A stretch of 64,000 nt of DNA from Trichobilharzia regenti (lineage: Eukaryota > Platyhelminthes > Trematoda > Strigeidida > Schistosomatidae). Of the stretch, positions 9,561 to 20,959 are shown piece by piece. Location: contig OX235264.1 in assembly GCA_944472135.2 (NCBI GenBank), positions 121,177,809 to 121,241,808 of the forward strand. The letters are read 5' to 3'. The notes under the pieces were generated by a model. The model did no database searches. It was not told the origin of the DNA and saw only the letters and a program-made list of their open reading frames with translations. The translations under genes were made by a program, and so were the position numbers. Within the stretch, counting starts at the first letter, position 1. Every line of letters starts with the position of its first letter.

Positions 9561-11800
9561 CTCTAGTTAAAACGAAGCCTCATAGATAGGTGAAGGGAGT
9601 GACCTCTTTCAAATTTATTCCCTCGGTAGTGACTAGTGCTTCTGATTCTTTGGTGTTCATCTTCATCCCCTCCGTCTTCTCTATGTTCACCTGAAGTCCC
9701 GTCTTCGCCACCAGCCTCCTCCACCAGATTGTTGGCTTCCGTCTGTAACTATTCCTGTTTGTATAACATTCGATATAAATCATCCAAGAAGTTCAGATCT
9801 ACCAGAGTCTTCTTGTCGGTCTAACCCATTCCAGTCTTCTCTCCCCTCACTCAAGGTATACGGCGTAATCCAGCCAACGACAATTAGGAATATCATCGGT
9901 GGTGACAGTAATCAGTCTTGTCTAACTCCTGTAGTCACTTAAGAAACTTCCCTGCGTTTCCTGTTGGGTATCACCTTAAAAGTGGAGTTATCAGAAAGCT
10001 GTTGACTGAGGTCGATGAAGATTTCGGTCATGTCATGGTGTGTGAGTCGCTTCCAAATTAATTTTCAGTCAACACTGTCGAAAGCCTTTCAAAATCGAAG
10101 TTCAGATAGAGGTTCGACTGTGATTCGATGTTCTGTCCGAGGATGATGACTGCAGTTGCAATTTGATCACCACATGATCTGCCTTTCCCGCATTCAGCTT
10201 GTTTCGGCTAGCGGAGTTCTGCATCCAGTTCAACATTCAGTCTCTCCAGTACAATGCGAATTCACAATTCGCTTGGCGTGAACACTTGTAAGCGCCAGTT
10301 CTTGCAGGGGACAAAATAAATCTCCCTTCTTTGGTAGCGTGATAAAATAGCCTTCCCTCCAAACAGTAGGGACATCTCCTTCCTTCCAAATATTTTTTCA
10401 GTAGTGGTGTGAGCATATCATCTCAGGTCTCTGGATCTGTTTTGAGTGCTACAAGATGAATTCCATCTGGTCCTGCTGTTTCCCCTCTTCCTTCGGTAGA
10501 GTAACTTGATTCTACTCAAGACCTCTGCTTTCGTTCGAGGATAGGTGTCGACTGGAACTTGTTCTCTGTGTGCTGTTAGTGGTCGTATTTCTAGACCAGT
10601 TGCATGTGATGGTCAGTTGAAGAGCCCTATCAAGTGATCAGTCCATTAGTTCCCCCGCCTCTCCTCTTTGATAATTAGGTCCCCTCAACCATTTTTATTG
10701 ACTTCATCTGTGTTGATCTCTTCCCTGATAGACACCTGGTTATCTGATATGGAGTTCTCAGCTCTCTTCCACTTCTTCTGCAGCCTGCTCTGCTTCAGTT
10801 GACAGTGTATCTCACAATTGTCTTTTGTCTCTCCTACCACTCATCACCACTTCCTCATACAGTGACATGTACATTGGACTCAGACTCTCCTTCTCTATCC
10901 ATCCGTCCATCTCTGCACTCGTTCATCCTCTGCTTCACCATTCTCCTCTCTTCTATTAGCTTTCACGTGTCTGATGAGAGCCATTGTCATTCTTAACTCT
11001 TCTTTCTTCCTATAACTAAAATACACGTCTCTATGGACATCACCTGCAAAAGGACACAATGTTCTTCGATGCATGTTTCCTCAGTGATGCCACGTAGTGT
11101 CTCCGACTTTGCTTTGTTTCGATCTGTAGTGAAGCCAAAACATGTGGTTTTATCCTTCAGTTTCCGAATGTCGAACGTGAATTGTGACCTGTCTTCAGTT
11201 GTTTTGAAGGCTTCCAGCTCTACCTCGAAGGTTCCGTGAAATCGACAATGGTCTCAGCGCAACTCTGCTCCACTTCTCAACATCGTATGTCTTCAGAAGA
11301 CTACATCTCCACTTTCTTGAGAAACACTGCTTTGAAGGCTATCTGATTCTCGGTGTTTCAATGTGTTAGGTGGAATCCGTGTTGCCTTGTGTATATTCTT
11401 ATGCTTGTACCCCCTCCCTCCAATCACCACAGCATTGGAGGTGCAGAAATCTGAGAAGAGGTCTGCATTGTCATTCATTTTACCTACAGCTTCTCAACTA
11501 ATGATGAGTTCTCCTCCCGTATTGGATGCTCCCAGTTCAGTTAGCATTCATATCGTCCCTTAGGACTTGGATGTCATCACATCTGGGATGTTATCCATTA
11601 CTGTTTGCAGTTGTCCATAGAAATCTCCCTTCTTCGGAGTTCTTTGTAGCCGCCTAGTATTGGATGATCGTAACCTTCCTCCCTTCCTTTTGAGTTGAAT
11701 GTTGTTGTCATTGTCCTGCAGGAGGAGATTGGTTCCCATTGCATTGCAGCTTTAACTGGTGTTGGTAACATCATGACAACCACTCGCTATCTCAGTATGC
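9560..11800 (-). mobile_element. Heavily decayed RTE-like element with endonuclease and RT remnants
   Basis: Minus-strand translation in shifting frames shows the order expected for an RTE element, read from right to left. Endonuclease remnants lie at about 11290-11790 (KGREEGYDHP, RRREISMDNCKQ, NIHKATRIPPNT). Reverse transcriptase remnants follow: AGPDGIHLVALKTDPET near 10460, PTVWREGYFITLPKKGD near 10360, FDSVD near 10075 and a GVRQDCLLSP motif near 9930. The last pol piece, TGLQVNIEKTE and INLKEVTPFTYL, is at 9580-9783. Many stops and frameshifts separate the pieces. No target duplication could be identified. It is the oldest-looking large element here and lies outside the tandem units. 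Confidence 0.8.
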
Positions 11801-13438
11801 TCGTGATTGTTGTCTGTGTGACTGGAGTAGATTATTGACTTGCTGTCGAGTTAACAATTTCGATATTGCACATACATTCCACCTGCTTTTTCAGATTTCT
11901 AGCACTTACACACTGTATTTTCTCATTTCTTTGACAGCTTTCTACAGTCTTCCCAGTCCCGTGTATTGTTCGAACATTCCATGTCCTAACGCTTATTTTT
12001 CTGCTCTGCGAATGAATACACCTTAGCTGACAGGCTTCGCGTAGGCTTCCCCAAGCTCACGTCATTTCATCTCTCCGACTACAGAGATGACTAAATTTTC
12101 TTTTTTAATGTTTTTCCTGTGCCTTGAATTTTCTATAGCAATTGGATTGATTTTCCCGAAGTAGGACCGACAGTCCCACGGTCAACCTTTCCTCTATTCC
12201 CATGCTTGGGACCAGCCAGAAAACTAGCAAACTAGACAAGGTTATAAACCTACTTAATAATCTGTAAATAAACAGCAAATTATAAGCGGAATTATTGTTA
12301 CACATAATATTCTCCCATAAACTTTTGGTTTTATTATTTTGCCTATTTCAAGCATCGAGTTACCTGTGTGTCAATGGAGATAAATTGTCGCAATATGCTG
12401 AAATACTGAGAATTCCATTCTGTATAATTTCATAATGTATGGCATAAAGTGATTATAACTATTTACTTGTTGTTATTATTATTATTATTAAATCTGTGCA
12501 CTACAGTATTATGCCATTTTACTCCTCTTTGCTTGCTCCTACCTAACCTGGTTTACTTCATAGTTTCACTATATCTTTTGACATCACTTCTCCGTATTAT
12601 TGTAAATTTCAAGGGATTCAACAGTTACCTATCCTATAAGTTGCACATTCACTCACAACCTCAACTTGAAAGCATTTTAACGCTACTGCATAAGATAATC
12701 CCAACGAAAATTTCCCCCATATTTGACTGGTTTCGCAAATTAACATACAGTCACTGTTTTATAGGAGGAAATTACTGTTTAAATACTCATGACTGATTAC
12801 ATAGGCTGGAAGGTTAAAGTATGCTTTTCATATTCAGTTAATCAGTAGTCTTCCCTTTTCACGATAAACAACACCAAATTCTCCCGATCAAGTTCACAAC
12901 CACTGCCATCGTGATGCACTTTCAATTTATGCTGAATGAGAACAGTTGAAGGACTTAATTCTCATTGGTCAAAAAGGAATATTCAACCAACTGGATGGGG
13001 TCATCACTAAGGTCTAGACGGTATACTACTTCCCACTTCGGCATGACCAAACGATGCATTCAATGCACTTCGATAAGTCAGACGCATACCGAATAGCTGT
13101 TATAAAGTATTTGACTGCAACGCCGAGCAACACGGATTTGAATACCTCAGAGAACACGTAGTTAACAAACCAAACGAAGGTAGGAATTTGCATTCAAGAC
13201 GGTAGAAAAATATCCCAGAGAATCTTCAATAGGTACGAAAGACTATGGAGTAATATAAACATTTTCATTCATTAGAACTATATCGTCCAAGAGCATCAGG
13301 ACTGCTACTACATTCACTGCTATAGGCAAGTTTCATCTTAGTAAACTTTAATACAAATACAAAGTGGATTTCACTGATGGACACACGTCAACAGGTAGAC
13401 TTTCTGATAATCTATATAACATACTCTAAGTCGACATA
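11801..13438. other. Unassigned AT-rich stretch upstream of unit A
   Basis: Contains a TTA run at about 12471-12490. The open frame 12449-12796 is low-complexity at its start and shows no recognised domain. The sequence stops matching the region upstream of unit B at 13439, so that point is a duplication or rearrangement boundary. Confidence 0.6.
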
Positions 13439-14877
13439 TACCTAGTGACGTCTGGGATCGCACTCAAATGAATGATAACGCAACGCACAAACTATCCTTC
13501 TACGGCGCCACATCATGGGCTGACCACTTCTCGTTTCGCTTTGAATCAGAAGACTGTCAGACAGTGAATGGTATGGAAGCTATCAAGACAGCATTTGTAG
13601 CACGTGCTGAAGCCATGGAAGGCGTCATCGCAAGATGATATCACTTTTGAGAGAAGGACTATGTCTACCGATTTGTTTGTTCTTCTATGCAAACATGTGT
13701 TGAAATTCAGTCAGTCAATTATCATAAAAACATCCATTCAGTTCCAGTATTATTTCATCCGAACTTGCTGCCTATTGTGTTATCAATGCGGTTTTAATCC
13801 GTAATTGGGCAAAATGGACATCCTTCCTCAGTGATTATATTCGTGTTATCTTTTGTATTATCCAATCTTCGTGTTTATTAGATTTTGTAATTTTATTAAT
13901 TTGATTCTTCACCGACCGGAAATAATTATGAGGCTTTCTCACCCACACACGAATTTACGGCCGAGTTGATGACTTGATCGAAAAGAATATTTTCTCCTCT
14001 GTAACCGTCTTTTTGATTCTGTACAGGGGAGAAAACATGTTTATATTAGTGAGTGTAATTGAAGGGAAATGTAGTCAAATTAGTTAGTTAGTTGGTTAGT
14101 ACGTTCGACTACTGTCTCTTCTTATCAGGGAATATTTCTCGAAACTTTCTGAGACAGAAAGTGATCAACTGAGACGTACATGTATGTGGCTGGCAAAGAA
14201 AGTTCTCTATATAATTGACAGAGACTAATACATCCAACTTTCTGCAGTGTAAAGTTGTTTGTGGTACATAACGGAAAGCGACAGTGGCCTTACTGTGTTG
14301 CCTATTCTATTTCATTGACTTTCTGTTGAAAAAGGCGGTATTACTTCAAATTCGAGTCCTGTCTCACCCATCCCTCAAAAAATAAGTTCAGCTCATGGTC
14401 TAGTGTTACTAGAATTGTGTAAATGGCTAGTCCATTTCTGTATGCATCACCCTTGTCATCATCAACCTTACATGATGTTGTGATACCTTCTGAAAGTGAA
14501 TATTTTGTTTTAGGAAATCTGAAGATGGAGATATGAACCCCTGTGACATTGTATTACAGTCAAGAATATTTCAGCTGACCTGTTTTAACAGATGACATCG
14601 TTTTGTGTCAGCTAGATTGATAGTTATTGAGTGAGGGTTTTGTCGACTACGTTTATTAGTTCACCGGTTAGGATTAAATGTCATGGGGCTAAATAGACTA
14701 TTGAACCTCAATCCTCTCCGTTAGAACTGATTACTCTGAAATGACTAGTCAGTTTGGGAAACTTCATTTTCATCTCTGATTTATTATTTCTACTCCGACT
14801 GTTGATTACAATTCCTCATGTTTTCTTTTTCCTTCCCTCTTTCTCCCTCCTTTGTTTTCTGTTGACGACGACATCAG
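13439..14877. other. Intron-like sequence upstream of KHC exon, unit A
   Basis: No recognised gene. It matches 39040-40478 in unit B and ends in a polypyrimidine tract and AG acceptor before the KHC exon at 14878. Confidence 0.6.
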
Positions 14878-14997
14878 AAACCAACCGTTGGTTCTGAACG
14901 ATTAGATGAAGAGTTTACTGTTGTTCGTTTGTATATAAGTAAGTTGAAAACTGAATCGAAATTACTGCACTCACGTGTACGTCACTCTAACAACTAG
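14878..14997 (+). pseudogene. KIF5: Kinesin-1 heavy chain exon (EEFTVVRLYISK), truncated, unit A
   Basis: The acceptor AG is at 14876-14877. The frame reads KPTVGSERL, then DEEFTVVRLYISKLK and SKLLHSRVRHS. This is the well-conserved kinesin-1 segment EEFTVARLYISKMKSEVK that lies between the NYDQK and KRQLEES blocks. Homology ends abruptly at about 14985, where a repeat block (14984-15909) begins, and a TAG follows at 14995. About 30 codons that other kinesins have before the next exon are not found. Unit B has the same truncation, so it predates the duplication. Confidence 0.85.
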
Positions 14998-15909
14998 TCT
15001 AACTCGGTTTGCAAGTGTATTATATATGCAGGGTGAAGTGGCTAACTGCACTAGTTCATCGACCGCCTTACTTATTAAGGGAATGCACAGTAGGCCGAGA
15101 TTAGGAATCTTCACAAGTTTTCCAATACTTTCTAGCTACCTGATGCCATCATCCTGAATCCAATGAAATCCCTGCAAACCAACACTCGGGTGTCAATCTG
15201 ATGCTGACCAGCAACCAGCCTTATTCAGATAGGCAGTAATAGTTACCTGGATTCTAGTGGGAAGTCATGACCAGCGTGGAGTACAGCAGGTCGAGTATGA
15301 AGACTGGTGGTCGCATGATATACTGAATGGGCAGAAGTTGGAATTCTTCACGGACAGACCATCGGATCCGGACCCAGTGGCGATCTTAACTGTCTACCAG
15401 CTAGCTCGCCGTCTTCTAACCGGTGAGTCCTACGTTCCAACCACTGTGGTAGGTGCGTTCTGGTGGAGAGTTGCAAACTACAGAAAGAAACAGCTGTCCA
15501 GTACTTCTTTAAGCAATGTCATCTCATGATGAAATCACGTAACCAAACAATCAAATCAAATCCTCGTAAGATACACTTGTTTTAACAGCTAGACCTCATC
15601 AGCGTGTCGGTGGTAGAACGCTCGCCAACCACGGGATCCCTGGCCAACGTATTCATACACCCCGCTGACCCTATAAATAAGGTCTGTACACGGTGGGGCG
15701 AAGGCCCAGTATGACGTTTGCAAACTCACCCCACTGCTACTGAAACTGCTGAGCTCTCAAGGTTGGAGCCATCTATTCCATACGGAGCGCCAGGGAATAA
15801 AAATTAATAATAATAAAAACCGTCTACGGACTCCGTCTAAGAAAAAACAATCGGAAGAGCCTACCGCAACACCTGGCATCAGAACGACACCCTGGGCAGC
15901 GATGATTCG
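14984..15909. repeat. Repeat block with inverted copy at 19847-20772
   Basis: This 0.93-kb block reappears in reverse complement at 19847-20772 and, within a longer inverted segment, at 47420-48345. A direct copy sits in unit B at about 40584. It includes SINE-like pieces (GCAGAAGTTGGAATTC, GGTGGTAGAACGCTCGCC) and a short AAT run near 15808. The 90-codon open frame at 15257-15529 has no recognised domain and looks incidental. Confidence 0.85.
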
Positions 15910-16438
15910 TAATGTTCATGAAGACCGCTCATTCTCCCGTGGGAGATGGACGAAGTGAAGTAAGTAACTAAGATTGATAAAAGGAGGATTAACAGTTCGT
16001 GTGTCTGTTCTGTTGAGAATTTATCAAAATACGGTGTGTTGAGGAGTTGAATTGAAGGTGACTATGCAGAAGTTTGTTTATACAGCTGACCTATTACTCA
16101 TTGGGGGTTTAGTTATTTAACTGCTAACCATTGTTTGACGGGTTGTAATTTCTCAACAGCTGGCAAGATTTGATCATTTAGGTGTGTGTGTGTGTGTGAG
16201 TATGGATAAGCTCTGACACTGCAGTAGATGTGCAACTCTGGTTAGCAATAAACGGTGTGTAGATGCAACTGATTAGTTGGCTGGTTGGTTGGTTGGTTGT
16301 TGAGTGGTAAAGATTTATAGTTATTCACACTCGACTCAAGTAATGTTTATATTTAGGTAGGTGTTATTTCTAATGTTACTTCCAAGCATTCCTTCATTTT
16401 TAATATGCCTTTGTGATTTCTTTTTCTTTCTTGTTAAG
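15910..16438. other. Intron-like sequence between KHC exons, unit A
   Basis: Contains a GT microsatellite at 16181-16198 and GGTT repeats near 16275. No gene recognised. Confidence 0.6.
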
Positions 16439-16731
16439 TTTGAGGTGAAAGTTGGCACCCTAAGCGATAAAATTGACGAGTCAGAATCACGTAAGCGTCA
16501 ATTGCAGGAGAAAGTGGATAGCTTCAATGCGGAGTTGGCGAAACTACGCGCTAATGAACAATTGATCACCGGATCTGATCAGGAAAGTGAACAAATAATA
16601 GCTGATCAGTCAGCGTTACAAGCAAAGCTAGATGAAGAGTTTAGACGATAATCAGAGTATTATGCTGCTCAGGTGAAATCTCTACGTGATGAATTCAACG
16701 AAAAACAGAAGAAGTTGGAAGAATATAAAGA
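16439..16731 (+). pseudogene. KIF5: Kinesin-1 heavy chain exon with in-frame stop, unit A
   Basis: Acceptor TTAAG ends at 16438; donor GTAAGT is at 16732. The frame reads FEVKVGTLSDK, ESRKRQLQEKVDS and AELAKLRANEQL. This matches the kinesin-1 coiled-coil block HEAKIKSL..KRQLEES..EELAKLRAQE. An in-frame TAA at 16649-16651 interrupts it after LDEEFRR. Homology resumes in the same frame with SEYYAAQVKSLRDEF and NEKQKKLEEYK, matching the HQKQLSRLRDE block. One substitution in a CAA codon would explain the stop. The same stop is present in unit B and in the inverted copy, so it is ancestral to all copies here. Confidence 0.9.
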
Positions 16732-17577
16732 GTAAGTTGTCTGTTTCTTGATAGGTGTGTTGTGGAGATGATGATGTGGTCCACTGACTTGAACTAGTCG
16801 AATTTCAGCCCATAGTCCCTCATCTCTATTTCCACCTGTCTAGTTGTGAGTGGTAATTTGAGGCCTTTCTTCACCGAGTCACCGGATTGGTGTTAGCTCA
16901 TACAACAGCCTATCTGGGTGAAAGTTTGTTCAAATCAGCAGCCAGCATGTATACTATAAGAGCATGTCAGTTGAAATCTCTTAGCACGGTAGGTTGCCTT
17001 ATTTTCTGTCAGCCAGTGAACAACTGTATGTGCACGTACAAGATATTGAATGTCCACGTGTTGTATCATCGTCGTTATGAACTCTGTAGTTTGATGTTAT
17101 TGGGTTTACTTTGCTTCGATAATGACCATGATAGTGTTCATATATCCGAGTGAATATTTTTCTTATTGTTTGAAAGTGTACAGAAAGGTTCAGTTGAGTC
17201 TGGTTGGTTTCTCTGAGAAGAGTTAGACACATGAGATGATTACAACGAAATATGCGAATATCTTTGGCGTTTTGTATGCATAATTATTTTGTTAGAGCAT
17301 TATGCACACTATCGCCTGGACAACATCGTTTTTAACTAAAGACAGCACGATTGTGAATGTAGATTGTGTTGGGGAAGCAGGAGAGAGTTTCCAATACTGT
17401 GTCAACCTACTGCTGCTCAACACATATATCGTAGTAGGTAGTCGAGGAAAGACTAAGGTGTGGTTGTGGGGAGCAATAAAGAATAACTGGTAAGATGGAA
17501 GATTTAACAAATTGTAAAAGTTGAGGTTCAGTAGTTCCTCCTCATTTCTATTTTTACTCTCATTTTTACATTCACAG
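16732..17577. other. Intron between KHC exons with CR1 fragment, unit A
   Basis: The donor GTAAGT is at 16732 and the acceptor ACAG ends at 17577, so this is a credible intron. It contains a short minus-strand CR1-like piece at 17292-17510 (SYQLFFIAPHNH), related to the fragment at 20960-22040. Confidence 0.65.
17292..17510 (-). mobile_element. Short CR1-like fragment
   Basis: The minus-strand frame has PSYQLFFIAPHNH, which aligns with SPSYQLLFIAPHNP in the CR1-like fragment at 21291-21755. Very short. The unit B copy is at 42889-43107. Confidence 0.55.
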
Positions 17578-17812
17578 TGAAGCTCATACTTTCAAATTCC
17601 AATGTGAGAAATCACAAGAAGAGGTGAAACAGTTAGGTGAAGAATTGGAGACAAAGACTAAACGACTAGACACATTCGAGAGGACAGCTGAGAAACGTGA
17701 ACAGGCTAAACAAGATCTACGTGGTCTGGAAGAGACAGTCATCAAAGAATTACAAACACTACACAATTTACGACGATTATTCATCGAAGATCTGAATAGT
17801 CGAGTTAAAAAG
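17578..17812 (+). pseudogene. KIF5: Kinesin-1 heavy chain exon ([11 protein letters not shown]), unit A
   Basis: The acceptor CACAG ends at 17577 and the donor is at 17813 (AAG|GTTTGT). The split codon GA|T joins in frame with the preceding exon. The frame reads [31 protein letters not shown] and [20 protein letters not shown]. This is the strongly conserved kinesin-1 block [31 protein letters not shown]. No stop lies inside the exon. The upstream exon carries a stop and no further downstream KHC exon is found before the locus inverts. Confidence 0.92.
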
Positions 17813-18229
17813 GTTTGTGATGTGTGAGAAATGACAATGTCTGTCGGTATGTCTTTCTTGAGTGATATTGTGAATGTGTTTTGATACGTTGTAAATGTGG
17901 CATGTTTTCTCCCTCTTCTGAATCACACCAGAGCGGCTGTGTATGGATGGACTCAGTTGGGATGGATATTTTGTAGGATTGAAGAGGACGAGGATGTGAA
18001 CAATAGATTTTCAGCTATCGTTGAAGTATAATTAGCTGATGCAACTCAACGGGTAGACCCTAATTTGTTCATGAGGAAGGCAGCTTCTTTTGTGAAGCAG
18101 CTCGTCAACTGTGGTAGGTTAATGATACCTCTCTGCCTGTCTGAATGTTTAGTAGGTTATTCCTTAGAATCTAGACGTTGAGAGCACAATTATAGGTGTG
18201 CTGTTTCAGCCACTGTTGATTTCCAAATG
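17813..18229. other. Intron-like sequence after KHC exon, unit A
   Basis: Nothing recognised; matched in unit B at about 43410-43826. Confidence 0.6.
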
Positions 18230-18395
18230 GTTGGAGGCGGTAAGCGAGAGAAGCACTTGACGTAGGTTTGGTGCTTGTCGCCATTCATCAGCAAGGCGTA
18301 TCCGCAGTCATGAAGGAACTCATATTCCCTGTGAGATTGTAACCTGATGCCGCAGTGGCTATTCCTGCTGCCGACTGACCTCCTTTAGGACTGTG
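18230..18395 (-). mobile_element. SINE-like fragment
   Basis: GGTTGGAGGCGGTAAGCG and GTTTGGTGCTTGTCGCC match the body of the tRNA-derived SINE at 36745-36935. The tRNA-like head is worn. Confidence 0.5.
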
Positions 18396-18454
18396 ATGGA
18401 TGTATGGTTTGGTTGGAGAGTCGATAGCAACTAATTGCATATTAGACAAGTTTA

Positions 18455-18735
18455 CTGCAAATATCACACAGTGATTGCAGTGTTATTAACTGGATGACGT
18501 TTTGAGCACAAGTCACTACAGCCATATCAGTTAAGTCACACACCGTGACTATGAGTGGCAATAATATGTGCTCGAAACATCATTCAATTATTGATCAATA
18601 CTGCATCATAACGGTGTGATATTTGAAATAGACCTATTTATTGTTGAATTACATTCTACCACGGTGTTCAAGTTCTGCACTTACATACACCAGTAACTAG
18701 TGTCACACGTCCAGTCCTTGGTTTGTCGCAGACTT
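18455..18735. mobile_element. Fold-back (MITE-like) element with conserved tail
   Basis: Arms at 18455-18518 and about 18561-18629 are imperfect inverted repeats of each other (TGACGTTTTGAGCACA against TGTGCTCGAAACATCA; ATATCACAC against GTGTGATAT). A tail, GAATTACATTCTACCACGGTG and onward, follows at 18650-18735. A reverse-complement copy lies at about 19595-19845 and a direct copy in unit B at about 44052-44333. No coding capacity. The hairpin insertion at 32106 carries a similar tail, so the two are probably one family. Confidence 0.65.
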
Positions 18736-18749
18736 CAGTTGCAGTTGAG

Positions 18750-18965
18750 AAACTTATCCTGGGTAAGTGGATTCTCACAAATGTGTTCCTTTACGTTCTC
18801 AGTGGAGCGAACGGGACTCCTAGCTAGAGAGTTGGTGTTTCGGTAGCAGTAGTGTTTACTTTTACGGGATGGGGTTGTTAGCCTGATGCCCAGCCCAATC
18901 TTCCCCCTGCACCAGTCTTCTTACTGACTTAGTGAGCTAAAATAGTGCGTTTGTGACAAAGTTAT
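18750..18965 (-). mobile_element. RTE 3' UTR fragment, left half of an inverted pair
   Basis: The reverse complement resembles the 3' UTR of the RTE copy at 27300-28155 (GGTTGGGCATGAGGCCAGCA, CAACCCCATCC). It is inverted relative to 19080-19320. Confidence 0.55.
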
Positions 18966-19079
18966 GTATGACAACTTTGTCATGTTTTCAAGCGTCAAAA
19001 AACTATACACACAGGAGCAGTCATCACAATCAATAATGGGATAGAGTGAGGTAGAATGCCCACCGACCACGCTTCATGT

Positions 19080-19320
19080 GGTCCGGAGTTAGATCCCCGG
19101 TCACAAACGCACTACTTTAACTCACTAAGCCAATAATAAGACTGCAAAAGAGGGGAGATTGGGCTGGGCATCAGGCTAACAACCCCATCCCGTAAAAGTA
19201 AACACTACTGCTACCGAAACACCAACTCTCTAGCTTGGAGTCCCCTTTGCTCCACTGAGAACGCAAAGGAACACATTTGTGAGAATCCACTTACCCAGGA
19301 TGAGTTTCTCAATGTAACAG
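19080..19320 (+). mobile_element. RTE 3' UTR fragment, right half of an inverted pair
   Basis: GATTGGGCTGGGCATCAGGC and CAACCCCATCC match 27990-28060. It pairs in reverse complement with 18730-18965 across a ~115-bp spacer. This marks the turning point where the unit starts to read backwards. Confidence 0.55.
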
Positions 19321-19594
19321 GACATCAGCCACATTCATTAGCAGAATCAATTAGGTGGAGGGGGATTACGACCTCAGAGTCCAAAGCTCAAAGTAGAACC
19401 CGCTAAGACCGACAATCAGCTACACTATGACATGAGACACAAATCCTTCCACAGTTGTTTGACGACTATTTGCCTACATCCACTAAACATTATAAACAGC
19501 CCTCACATTACTTACATTCTGGTAGGTCTTTTGAGGACAGATTACATTTCTTAATAAAAACGAAATCAACAGTGCTTTGATTGGACACAAGACT
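19321..19594. other. Unassigned sequence inside inverted arm
   Basis: Not matched to the facing arm. No recognised feature. Confidence 0.5.
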
Positions 19595-19845
19595 GCAACT
19601 GAAGTCTGCAACAAACCAAGGACTGGACGTGTGACACTAGTTACTGGTGTATGTAAGTGCAGAACTTGAACACCGTGGTAGAATGTAATTCAACAATAAA
19701 TAGGTCTATTTCAAATATCACACCGTGATGATGCAGTATTGATCAATAATTGAGTGATGTTTCGAGCACATATTATTGCCACTGATAGTCACGGTGTGTG
19801 ACTTAACTGATATGGCTATGAGTGTAGTGACTTGTGCTCAAAACG
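19595..19845. mobile_element. Fold-back element, inverted copy
   Basis: Reverse complement of about 18490-18740, including the CACCGTGGTAGAATGTAATTC tail and the TCGAGCACATATTA arm. It ends directly at the inverted block starting at 19847. Confidence 0.7.
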
Positions 19846-19846
19846 T

Positions 19847-20772
19847 CGAATCATCGCTGCCCAGGGTGTCGTTCTGATGCCAGGTGTTGCGGTAGGCTCT
19901 TCCGATTGTTTTTTCTTAGACGGAGTCCGTAGACGGTTTTTATTATTATTAATTTTTATTCCCTGGCGCTCCGTATGGAATAGATGGCTCCAACCTTGAG
20001 AGCTCAGCAGTTTCAGTAGCAGTGGGGTGAGTTTGCAAACGTCATACTGGGCCTTCGCCCCACCGTGTACAGACCTTATTTATAGGGTCAGCGGGGTGTA
20101 TGAATACGTTGGCCAGGGATCCCGTGGTTGGCGAGCGTTCTACCACCGACACGCTGATGAGGTCTAGCTGTTAAAACAAGTGTATCTTACGAGGATTTGA
20201 TTTGATTGTTTGGTTACGTGATTTCATCATGAGATGACATTGCTTAAAGAAGTACTGGACAGCTGTTTCTTTCTGTAGTTTGCAACTCTCCACCAGAACG
20301 CACCTACCACAGTGGTTGGAACGTAGGACTCACCGGTTAGAAGACGGCGAGCTAGCTGGTAGACAGTTAAGATCGCCACTGGGTCCGGATCCGATGGTCT
20401 GTCCGTGAAGAATTCCAACTTCTGCCCATTCAGTATATCATGCGACCACCAGTCTTCATACTCGACCTGCTGTACTCCACGCTGGTCATGACTTCCCACT
20501 AGAATCCAGGTAACTATTACTGCCTATCTGAATAAGGCTGGTTGCTGGTCAGCATCAGATTGACACCCGAGTGTTGGTTTGCAGGGATTTCATTGGATTC
20601 AGGATGATGGCATCAGGTAGCTAGAAAGTATTGGAAAACTTGTGAAGATTCCTAATCTCGGCCTACTGTGCATTCCCTTAATAAGTAAGGCGGTCGATGA
20701 ACTAGTGCAGTTAGCCACTTCACCCTGCATATATAATACACTTGCAAACCGAGTTAGACTAGTTGTTAGAGT
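19847..20772. repeat. Inverted copy of block 14984-15909
   Basis: Base x in 14984-15909 pairs with 35756 minus x here. It joins the fold-back element at 19847 without the KHC exons at 16439 and 17578, so about 2.6 kb of the mirrored arm is missing compared with a complete inversion. Unit B keeps more of this arm. Confidence 0.9.
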
Positions 20773-20959
20773 GAAAATCACATATTTTAAGGAACTATTT
20801 CATTTCTCTGAGCTAAATGTGTTTCATTTGCAAAGCTCCGATTGTCTCCTTCATCTAGACATCCGTTGTCATCTTCACAACACTTCAAATTCTCGATTTA
20901 GTGAGAGTATTAGTAGGTTTCTTCATGAGTGGTAGAACTGATGATGCAATTACCTAATA

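Noticed and set aside
12449..12796. 115-codon open frame with hydrophobic start
   Set aside because: Starts in a TTA microsatellite giving a leucine run; no recognised domain and no splice or conservation support.
15257..15529. 90-codon open frame repeated at 20227, 40856 and 47800
   Set aside because: It recurs only because the repeat block is duplicated; composition and SINE matches (GCAGAAGTTGGAATTC) indicate repeat-derived sequence, not a conserved gene.
7539..18000. A single functional kinesin gene spanning the exons at 7539, 14878, 16439 and 17578
   Set aside because: The exon at 38513 that should lie between the first two is missing, one exon is truncated, another has an in-frame stop, and the region is duplicated; fragments fit better.
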